DNA from: Candidatus Woesearchaeota archaeon | Lineage (GTDB): Archaea > Nanobdellota > Nanobdellia > Woesearchaeales > UBA583 | DNA length: 64,000 nucleotides | Assembly: GCA_023898345.1 (NCBI GenBank) | Contig: CP060218.1 | Span: 1,240,001 to 1,304,000 of the forward strand | Direction of reading: 5' to 3' | Shown: positions 34,402 to 41,384 of the stretch, in pieces | How the letters are laid out: each line of letters starts with the position of its first letter | Numbering within the stretch: the stretch's first letter is position 1 | Program-made: the position numbers and the translations under genes | The notes under the pieces: model-generated | What the model was told of the DNA's origin: nothing | Databases searched by the model: none | Seen by the model: only the letters and a program-made list of their open reading frames with translations

Positions 34402-35862
34402 ATGGTTTTTTTGCGAAAAGCACTTTCTCCTGTCGTTGCTGTGGCTCTGCTCTTGGTTGTGGCTGTTGTTGCTGTCGTTATGTTTAGTGCATGGTTTGAT
34501 TCGTTTCGATCTTCTCTTTTTACGGATATTGAAGTACAAACTTTACAAGCATCTGGAATTGAGATTATTGATTTGGTAGGAAAGGAATTATTTTTTCAAG
34601 CAGGAACAAATGCTTCTATTACTTCTGTCACGGTCTCAAATAACGAATGTGACTTCTCAACGGGAGTTTTTTCTGGGATGCATGTCTTTGATTTGACGTC
34701 ATGTCTTGACGCAAGTAGCAGCTCTGTCGAAGCTGTTGTTGTCACGGATAAAGGAATTTATAGTAAAACATTTTTTGTTAGGGAAAGTTATCACAGCAGG
34801 GAGCTTTTGCCCGTACTGCTCTGGAATGCAAGCTCTAGTTTTCCTTTTGATGCTTGGTATTATAGTCTTGTCTTAGATGCGCAAGGAAATATTTATGCAA
34901 CAGGAGGAATTGATACGGGAACTGAAAAATTTTTTATTGCAAAATACGATAATACTATGAACCAACTTTGGAATGTGAGCTATTCTTCTGTAAATTATGC
35001 GGGTGGAATTGATATCGAAGTTGATACCTCAGGCAATGTTTATGCAACAGGAGTGTATCATAATGGGGCGACAGAGGATGTGCTAACTGTTAAGTGCGAT
35101 TCAAATGGGAATAAACTTTGGAATGTGACGTATGATGCTGGCAATAATGACTGGGGAGAAGGGATTGCAATTGATGCTTCTGGAAATCTGTATGTTACAG
35201 GCTACTCCAGTAATGGTGCTGATCAAGATCTTCTTCTTGTTAAGTACGACATAGACGGAAATGAAATTTGGAATGTGACGTATAACTCGGGAGATGATGA
35301 TGGAGGAAATAATATTTTTGTTGATCCTAGTGGAACGAATATTTATGTCGTAGGTGCGTTATACAATGGGGCCACAGTAGATACTTTGACTGTTAAGTAC
35401 GACACGGATGGAAATGAAATTTGGAATGTGACAACCGATACGGGTGTAGATGATTGGGCAAGTGGAATTGCTGTTGATCCTTCTGGAAATGTGTATATAA
35501 GTGGTGGGAGAGATAATGGAGCCACATCTGACACGTTATCTATTAAGTATGACACAAATGGAAATGAAGTCTGGAATGTGTCTGTTGATACTGGAGAAAA
35601 TGATGACACGGTTGAACTACTTCTTGATAACTCTTTGAATATCTATATTGTTGGCTCAACGAATAATGGTGTGACAGATGATGTCTTAACTCTTAAGTAT
35701 GATACAAATGGAAATCAAATCTGGAATACAACGTTTGATGGTGGGGAAAATGAAAATGGATATGGAATTGCTCTTGATAGCTCGGGTAATGTCTATCTTG
35801 TAGGAGAGACGTACGATGGAATTTCTTATGATTATCTCGCCCTCAAGTATGCTCAAGAATAA
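34402..35862 (+). CDS. Pilin-like surface protein with seven-bladed propeller, copy 4
   Basis: The ATG at 34402 (MVFLRKA then LSPVVAVALL) is placed 26 bp behind its TATA box; a GTG at 34387 is less likely. The stalk has the DIEVQTLQA segment of copy 1 and the TVSNNECDF...SKTFFVRES segment of copy 3. Seven blades begin WNAS, WNVS, WNVT, WNVT, WNVT, WNVS and WNTT. The final blade ends ALKYAQE. It is the most diverged propeller of the four tandem copies. Confidence 0.88.
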   Translation: MVFLRKALSPVVAVALLLVVAVVAVVMFSAWFDSFRSSLFTDIEVQTLQASGIEIIDLVGKELFFQAGTNASITSVTVSNNECDFSTGVFSGMHVFDLTSCLDASSSSVEAVVVTDKGIYSKTFFVRESYHSRELLPVLLWNASSSFPFDAWYYSLVLDAQGNIYATGGIDTGTEKFFIAKYDNTMNQLWNVSYSSVNYAGGIDIEVDTSGNVYATGVYHNGATEDVLTVKCDSNGNKLWNVTYDAGNNDWGEGIAIDASGNLYVTGYSSNGADQDLLLVKYDIDGNEIWNVTYNSGDDDGGNNIFVDPSGTNIYVVGALYNGATVDTLTVKYDTDGNEIWNVTTDTGVDDWASGIAVDPSGNVYISGGRDNGATSDTLSIKYDTNGNEVWNVSVDTGENDDTVELLLDNSLNIYIVGSTNNGVTDDVLTLKYDTNGNQIWNTTFDGGENENGYGIALDSSGNVYLVGETYDGISYDYLALKYAQE

Positions 35863-35965
35863 ATAGAGAACTCCTTAACAAGTGTTTCTCACAATCGGAA
35901 TAGATCTGCAGGCTTATAGTAGAGAAGTAAAGCTTCACATGCTTTTCTCTCTTTTCACAACCTCA

Positions 35966-36868
35966 TTATTTTTCTTCTTTTAGTTTTAGAAGGGTGCCCA
36001 TGTGAAATGCTGTGTACATCTTTGTCATTATCTTCTCTAGTTCTTCATTGTATGGCTTGATGTTAGCTCCTAATCCTGTGTTGTCTACTGTTGTTCTAAA
36101 TGGTCTTTCTTGAACGGGCATTTGAATAAGATTGAGGATTGCTTCTGCAACAATATTTGGATTTTGTGCTGGATTTGTCGCAAGTGTTGTTTGTAGGTTT
36201 TCTAAGGATTGTTCTGGAACTGAGGCAAATTCTGCGTAACTTTCGTTGCGAGATTTGTCGCTTGCTCGCAGTAATTTGTCCATGAATGTTGTTGGAAATG
36301 CTCCTGGTTCGACAATGCAGGATTGAATTCCAAATTGTGATAATTCTACTCGATATGTTTCCGCCAAAGATTCGAGTGCCCATTTTGAAGCGGTGTATGG
36401 TCCGTATGTCGGCATGACGATTCTTCCTAGTAGACTTGAAACATAAATAATGAGTCCTTGCTGTTTTTCTCGCATGTGTGGCAGAACTGCTCTGTTCATC
36501 CTTTGTACGCCAAAGACGTTCACGTCAAAGATCTGTTGCCAGTCTTGAGCTGTGAAGTTCTCCTGCAAACCCAAGGCTCCGCTGCCGGCATTGTTGATGA
36601 GAATGTCAATTGTTCCTTCTTCTTCTAGGATTTTATCTACTGCTTTTTGAATGGAGTCTTCGCTTTTTAGGTCAATTTCTATGACTTTTAGAAAGAAATT
36701 TTTTTCTTCTGCCCATGTTTGCAAATCTTGTGCACTTTCTTTATTCTTTGTTGCAATGTCTCTCATTGATGCGTAGACTTTATGCCCTTGTTCTGCCAGC
36801 GCTTTTGCTGTTAATTGTCCAAACCCGCTGCTTGTACCTGTTATCAAAATTATTTTTTTGTTTTCCAT
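35966..36868 (-). CDS. Short-chain dehydrogenase/reductase (SDR)
   Basis: A classical SDR oxidoreductase that uses NAD(P)H. The cofactor motif TGTSSGFG is at about 10-17, NNAG at about 90, the catalytic Ser in YVSSLLGR near 142, and Tyr/Lys in YGPYTASK near 155. At 300 residues it has the longer C-terminal substrate loop of carbonyl reductase-type SDRs. The substrate is unknown. It stands alone between the pilin array and an orphan gene. A bacterial origin is possible but not shown here. Confidence 0.88.
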   Translation of the reverse strand: MENKKIILITGTSSGFGQLTAKALAEQGHKVYASMRDIATKNKESAQDLQTWAEEKNFFLKVIEIDLKSEDSIQKAVDKILEEEGTIDILINNAGSGALGLQENFTAQDWQQIFDVNVFGVQRMNRAVLPHMREKQQGLIIYVSSLLGRIVMPTYGPYTASKWALESLAETYRVELSQFGIQSCIVEPGAFPTTFMDKLLRASDKSRNESYAEFASVPEQSLENLQTTLATNPAQNPNIVAEAILNLIQMPVQERPFRTTVDNTGLGANIKPYNEELEKIMTKMYTAFHMGTLLKLKEEK

Positions 36869-37071
36869 TTTTCCTTTTCTAACACTTCTTCCTTAGTGTT
36901 TCTTTTTTTGACCTTTGTTCTTAGAAAAAGCTTTGGAGCTTATAGCAAAAACTCTTGTCTAAATGCACAGCTTTTTTTGCGATGGAAAGAAATTGTTGGA
37001 GAACTTGTCTTCAAATGAAGGCACTCTTAAAACAATACATTCATAAATTGAAGGGGTGCTGGATTTGTACA

Positions 37072-37812
37072 ATGGATACAAAAACTTATTATACTGTTTA
37101 TTTATACCAGTCTCTCACTCCTAAGGGAAATAACAATTCGACTAAAGCCCCTTATGGATTTCTTCTCTGTGAGGGCAGACAAGGGAAAAAGAGGATTGAA
37201 GGCGGCAAAAACTTATTTCAAGAAAATAGAGAATTATGTTCTACACTTGCCAATATTTTGTTTCAACTTAAGAGAAGAAATCCTACTTGTGAGTTTTTAT
37301 TTTTTAATGAAAATCCATTTGAAAAAGAACAAGTAGGAATAGAGCTTGAAAAAATTCCAGATAAAAATTTATTTAACTTACTAGTAAGAAGAATAGAAAA
37401 TGCATTGGAAGAAAAAAAATATGAATTAGAAGAGAACGAATATACTCTTTATCTTTTTCAGTCCATTCCTCTTGGAGTTAGTCCTTTGATAAGTGGAAGT
37501 TCTGTTACCCCCTTTTTGGGGTACGTTCTTTGTCAGAAGTATAAAGAAGAACTGATAAGAGTAACAGAGAAAGAAATTGACAAAAGTCTTATGTCTTTGC
37601 TTCCCAAAATTACTCCAGTTTTGCTTGAAATTAAACAAGACAAACCTGAGGCTTCTTTCACTTATGGCAACGGATATCCTTTTCAAGCAGAAATGAAAGA
37701 GATAAATGTTAGATATGAAGCACTTGAGGAAAAGGAATTTAGTAATGCAGTTGCTACTATCAGCAAAATTTTGACAGTTCAACTTGATAATTTAAGGAAA
37801 AAAGCATCTTAG
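37072..37812 (+). CDS. Orphan protein with two internal repeats
   Basis: The ATG at 37072 lies about 27 bp behind a TTCATAAATT box; the frame is open back to 36955 but without support. The 246 residues form two similar halves. The first half opens YYTVYLYQSLTPKG...YGFLLCEG, and the second opens YTLYLFQSIPLGVS...LGYVLCQK. Each is followed by helices and a NENPFEKEQ or YGNGYPFQAE strand. No family is recognised. Its stop overlaps that of convergent hypD. Confidence 0.65.
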   Translation: MDTKTYYTVYLYQSLTPKGNNNSTKAPYGFLLCEGRQGKKRIEGGKNLFQENRELCSTLANILFQLKRRNPTCEFLFFNENPFEKEQVGIELEKIPDKNLFNLLVRRIENALEEKKYELEENEYTLYLFQSIPLGVSPLISGSSVTPFLGYVLCQKYKEELIRVTEKEIDKSLMSLLPKITPVLLEIKQDKPEASFTYGNGYPFQAEMKEINVRYEALEEKEFSNAVATISKILTVQLDNLRKKAS

Positions 37813-38828
37813 TTTTCTTCTTGTTTTTTGTACTGATATGCAATTGCACACGCTCCTTCTGCTTCGCTTACCATGCATGCTCCTTTTGGCGTTTTTGGGG
37901 TACAACTTTTTCCAAAAAGTGGACAGTCTTGTGGCTCGCAGTGTCCTTTGAGAATTTCTGCGCAACGACAAATCGGGTTTTCTTTTGACGCTTCTTGTTT
38001 TTCGAGAATATTTTTGTAGAGGATTTTTGCATTTTGCTTGTCGCTTCTTACTTCCATTCCTGAATTTGGAAGCAATCCTAAGCCTCGCCAAAGGGAATCG
38101 CAGGGAATAAGATGCCGTGCAATGAGGTTCTGTGCTTTAAGATTTCCTTCTTCTTTGACAACTTCGTCATAATCATTAATGACTTCTTTTTTTCCTTGCG
38201 CAATCATTTGGAGAAGAAGGTAGACTGCATGCAGTATTTGTTCTGGCTCGAATCCTGCAACGACAAGGGGAACGCCAAGTTCTTTGTACGCTTGTGTTCC
38301 GATAATACATGAGACGTGTCCTGGTCCTATGAAGGCATCGACTTTTGTGTCTTGAACAACTGCTTTCATGGGTTCTGGCATAGTTTTGTGCGCGCTGTAC
38401 ACTGTTACGCCGTGTTCGAGCAAGTACGCTGTCATTGGCGTTGTTGTTTCAAATCCTATTGCGAAAAAAATTCTGTGTTTGTTCTCTTCTTTGAGCATCT
38501 CAGTTGCGCTTGCGATAACAGCTACGTCTGCTCCTTGCTCTTTTGCTTTGTCGAGCGAGAGCTTTGTTCCGGGTACGTGCATCATGTCTGCGTAGGAAGC
38601 TATGGGGAGGCCGCTTCTTGCAAGTGCTATCATGGCATCAATATCTTCTTGTGCTGTTACGCATACTGGACAGCCCGGACCTGAAATGAGACGAACATTT
38701 TTTGGAAGAATATCTCGAATTCCGTACTTCATGACGGTGTTTGTATGTCCTCCGCAGACTTCCATGAGCGTGATGTTTCGGGGAATTGTTTTTGCAAGAG
38801 TGTGGATGTTTTCAAGAAGCTCATTCAT
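37809..38828 (-). CDS. hypD: Hydrogenase maturation protein HypD
   Basis: HypD is the Fe-S scaffold on which the Fe(CN)2CO group of [NiFe]-hydrogenase is built, together with HypC. Signatures are MEVCGGHT near residue 23, SGPGCPVCVT near 50, IGFETTTP near 122, FIGPGHVS near 165 and the C-terminal cysteine cluster CRCAEIL...C..CPLFGKSCTP. The length of 339 is normal. It overlaps hypC by eight bases. Confidence 0.95.
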   Translation of the reverse strand: MNELLENIHTLAKTIPRNITLMEVCGGHTNTVMKYGIRDILPKNVRLISGPGCPVCVTAQEDIDAMIALARSGLPIASYADMMHVPGTKLSLDKAKEQGADVAVIASATEMLKEENKHRIFFAIGFETTTPMTAYLLEHGVTVYSAHKTMPEPMKAVVQDTKVDAFIGPGHVSCIIGTQAYKELGVPLVVAGFEPEQILHAVYLLLQMIAQGKKEVINDYDEVVKEEGNLKAQNLIARHLIPCDSLWRGLGLLPNSGMEVRSDKQNAKILYKNILEKQEASKENPICRCAEILKGHCEPQDCPLFGKSCTPKTPKGACMVSEAEGACAIAYQYKKQEEN

Positions 38829-39027
38829 TTTCCTGCAGAAGTTTGTACATGCTTTTCGCTTTTTCTTCGTCTACTTTTTCTATGGCAAAGCCCACGTGAA
38901 CAAGAACCCAATCTCCAACTTTACACTCTGTAAAAGAAATATTTGCTTCTCTTTTCAGCCCGTCATAATCTACAATTGCCGTTTCATTTTCAATGCTGAT
39001 GATTTTTCCCGGAGCTGCTAAACACAT
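38821..39027 (-). CDS. hypC: Hydrogenase maturation chaperone HypC
   Basis: A small chaperone of the HypC/HupF family that partners HypD and carries iron to the large subunit. The essential N-terminal Cys2 is in MCLAAPGKI. ANISFTECKVGDWVLVHVGFAIEKVDEEKA is the conserved beta-barrel end. The length is 68 residues. It is one base downstream of hypA and overlaps hypD, so the three form an operon. Confidence 0.94.
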   Translation of the reverse strand: MCLAAPGKIISIENETAIVDYDGLKREANISFTECKVGDWVLVHVGFAIEKVDEEKAKSMYKLLQENE

Positions 39028-39028
39028 T

Positions 39029-39388
39029 TTATTCTTCCTCGCTCTCAGATGTTTCCTCTTCGTCGTCTACAATGACTTCTGTTAGGATGATATCGTGACC
39101 TTCAAGAATTTTTGGAAGGGCTGCTCCACAGTTTGCACAGTCGTAAATTGCGTGGTCGTGCATGTGCTCTTTTATGAGTGGTTCTCCTTCAAAGTTACAG
39201 GCTTCACAAAGAACTAGAGCTGGTCTTCGTTCTATTTCTATCTCCCAGTCTGTCATGTCTTCGAGAACATGTTTCATTTCTTCTGCGGGGAGATGTGCTA
39301 GGTCTCCTACTTCCACAACTATTTTTTTTACATTGCCGTGCTCTTCTGCTTGTGCTATGATTGTCGCTGCGATGGTGTGTTCGTGCAT
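39029..39388 (-). CDS. hypA: Hydrogenase nickel incorporation protein HypA
   Basis: HypA delivers nickel to [NiFe]-hydrogenase. It begins MHEHTIA, close to the MHE nickel-binding start of the family, and has the zinc site CEACN...CANCG (about 73-100). The C-terminus has an acidic extension (DDEEETSESEEE). It is first in hypACD. hypB, hypE, hypF and hydrogenase subunits are not in the window. The ATG is 25.5 bp from a palindromic TATA box shared with the divergent gene. Confidence 0.93.
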   Translation of the reverse strand: MHEHTIAATIIAQAEEHGNVKKIVVEVGDLAHLPAEEMKHVLEDMTDWEIEIERRPALVLCEACNFEGEPLIKEHMHDHAIYDCANCGAALPKILEGHDIILTEVIVDDEEETSESEEE

Positions 39389-39409
39389 GCTTTTCCTCTC
39401 TTCTTAATG

Positions 39410-39417
39410 TTTATAAA
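39410..39417. promoter_or_regulatory. Palindromic TATA box shared by hypA and the divergent gene
   Basis: TTTATAAA with its centre at 39413.5 is 25.5 bp from the hypA ATG (39388) and 26.5 bp from the divergent ATG (39440). The geometry is identical to that at 2717-2724. Confidence 0.7.
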
Positions 39418-39439
39418 TATTCTGACTTTTGATTCTCCT

Positions 39440-39949
39440 ATGCTTATTTCCCGAGATGATTTTATTGCTGATGTTGTTAAAAAATATCCTCAGACTATTG
39501 CTGTCTTTTTGGACTTTGGTTTGTACTGCATTTCCTGCGCTGCTTCTGTTTCGGAAACTATCTCCTCTGGCGTTTTGGGTCATGGAAAGAGTGAGGAGGA
39601 ACTTGAGGATTTGTTGAAAAAATTGGAAGGGGCTGCTTCGACGGAGTCTGAAACTGTGCCTGTCGTTTTTTCTGTGAGTGAAGAAGCTGCTGCAAAACTT
39701 CTTGAAATTCAAAGTGCTGACAGAGCTTTGGCTGGAAAAAAATATCTTCGTATTTCTTGTCCTCAGAAAAGTGATTATACTTTGGAATTTACAAATGTCA
39801 AGGGTGAAAAAGATGTTGAATTTTTTTGCTCGTCTCTTTGTCTGCTTGTTGACAATACGTCTCTTGCTCTTTTGTCAGGACTTGAAATGAGCTACAAGTC
39901 TTATTCCTTTGGCGAGGGCTTTGTATTTGAGAAAAAGAAAGGGATTTAG
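39440..39949 (+). CDS. DUF1858 domain fused to a HesB/IscA-like domain lacking the C-terminal cysteines
   Basis: Residues 1-65 match DUF1858: DDFIADVVKKYPQTIAVFLDFGLYCISCAAS with the CxxC pair. Residues 73-165 resemble A-type Fe-S carriers: FSVSEEAAAKLLEIQ, LRISCPQ, a Y.LEF strand and LLVDNTSLALLSGLEMSY. The CGCGxSF end that binds iron in IscA is absent (the end is SFGEGFVFEKKKGI), although other cysteines are present. It is divergent from hypACD from one TATA box, so an Fe-S or hydrogenase-linked role is plausible. Confidence 0.65.
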   Translation: MLISRDDFIADVVKKYPQTIAVFLDFGLYCISCAASVSETISSGVLGHGKSEEELEDLLKKLEGAASTESETVPVVFSVSEEAAAKLLEIQSADRALAGKKYLRISCPQKSDYTLEFTNVKGEKDVEFFCSSLCLLVDNTSLALLSGLEMSYKSYSFGEGFVFEKKKGI

Positions 39950-39985
39950 ATTTGATTTTCTTCTTTTGAAACTGTTTTTTCTTTG

Positions 39986-40030
39986 TATAGTCAAGATTCT
40001 CAATAACTAGAAGAAGAAATCTTGACTATA
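39986..40030. terminator. Perfect 13-bp inverted repeat between convergent genes
   Basis: TATAGTCAAGATT (39986-39998) pairs perfectly with AATCTTGACTATA (40018-40030) around a 19-base loop. It lies between two converging genes and may mark a bidirectional terminator or a small mobile hairpin. Confidence 0.6.
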
Positions 40031-40080
40031 TGCCAAAAATGATATTTACTGGTATTTTTAATAGTAAATAAAAATTCCAA

Positions 40081-41274
40081 TTAAATAGCATTTTTACTAT
40101 AGAACTTCTTTAGGTCTTTCACCGCTTTTGCACTGTCAAGGTCTCCTTTCTTTCCAGTAAACTCTACTTCATCTGTTTGTTTGAGTATGTCTTTGAGAAG
40201 CTCTTCTTCGCAGAATTGGCGTGCTTCACTTGAGGTGAGATCTTTCTTTTTGTTATGCTGAACTTTTACGTATTCGCGAATGGAAAGGGAAATGAGAGAG
40301 GCTTTTTCTTTTGATTCTTTTTGCTTTTTTACTTCTTCAAGAAGTGTTATGTAGCGAGGAATTTCTTCTGGGGTTCTTGCTGGTTCTTCTTCTGGCGTTT
40401 GTTTTCCAATGTAAAAGTACAGCGCTATAAGAAGTGCTGCTATGAGTGCGAGTGCTGAAAAAATGTAGATATTTGTTTTTTCATTATCTTTTTCCTCATC
40501 ATCTGGATTTATGTTTTCTTCTTTGTCGATTTGTTGTTTTAGTTGATTAATTGTTTGCTGGTTCTGCTGGTTGTTTGCAATGTTGCTTTGTTGTTGCTGC
40601 GTCAAATTTGAATTTGGATTTGTGTTTGGAGAAGGATTTGTATTTTGGGATTGCTGCTGTGATTGTTGTTGGTCTTGCTCGGAATTTTGTTCGCTTTGTT
40701 CTTGATTCTGCTCTTGATTTTCTTCTTGCGATTGATTTGTCGCTGCTATTACGGTTATTGTTAGATTATTTGTTTGGACTTGTTCTTCTGTGCTGTTTTG
40801 TGTGTATGTTGCCTGAAATGGCGCTATGTCAAAATTTTCTTGAGTCTTGCTTGCATTTTGGACTTGATTTGTCGCTTGGGTTTTTGTGCTTTGCATTTGC
40901 ATTCCTCCACAATAATAAAAAGTCGATAGTGATTGGGTTGGAGAATTTGTGAATGTTGCTGGCATTGTCGCTATCTCGTAAATGGAGGATTGATTTTTGG
41001 GAACGGTGAGATCGTAGCACTCGATTTCCACTCCTCTGTCGCCAATGAGGGCTTTTCCTTTTACTTGGAGCTTCTGGTCTGTGTCTGCGGTGTTTGTGAT
41101 GTTAAGATAAAGGGGAACTTGCTCTCCTTCTTGATATACAGTTTTATCTGAGAAAAGCTGCATTGTTATGTCTGTTGCACTTGCTGTTGAGATTAAGCTA
41201 AGGAAAAAAAGAAGTGTTAGAATGTTTGCTCCTAATCTGCCAAAATCCTTCTTTGGTTCATGTTTTTTTGTCAT
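40081..41274 (-). CDS. Type I membrane protein with Gln/Asn-rich stalk
   Basis: A signal peptide (about residues 13-34, ending STASA) leads into a beta-rich extracytoplasmic domain resembling a proteinase-inhibitor or Ig-like fold (YQEGEQVPLYLNITN). A low-complexity Gln/Asn/Glu linker (about 185-262) is followed by one membrane helix (about 270-292) and a helical cytoplasmic tail with SSEARQFCEEELL. Many N-x-S/T sequons occur outside. No function is recognised. It is next to the PKD protein on the same strand. Confidence 0.7.
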   Translation of the reverse strand: MTKKHEPKKDFGRLGANILTLLFFLSLISTASATDITMQLFSDKTVYQEGEQVPLYLNITNTADTDQKLQVKGKALIGDRGVEIECYDLTVPKNQSSIYEIATMPATFTNSPTQSLSTFYYCGGMQMQSTKTQATNQVQNASKTQENFDIAPFQATYTQNSTEEQVQTNNLTITVIAATNQSQEENQEQNQEQSEQNSEQDQQQSQQQSQNTNPSPNTNPNSNLTQQQQSNIANNQQNQQTINQLKQQIDKEENINPDDEEKDNEKTNIYIFSALALIAALLIALYFYIGKQTPEEEPARTPEEIPRYITLLEEVKKQKESKEKASLISLSIREYVKVQHNKKKDLTSSEARQFCEEELLKDILKQTDEVEFTGKKGDLDSAKAVKDLKKFYSKNAI

Positions 41275-41384
41275 TTTACCTGTTTGGAGAAGGGGATCGG
41301 GTTATAATTTTTTCGCTTTGTCTTTTTCTGGTGTGTAAAGAATTTGTTTGTGTAAGTAAAGAGGTTTGAATTCCTCTTTCTGAT

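Noticed and set aside
29552..35862. Possible diversity-generating retroelement acting on the FGE/lectin-type head
   Set aside because: No reverse transcriptase, template repeat or variable-repeat pair was found; variation looks like gene conversion in the stalk.
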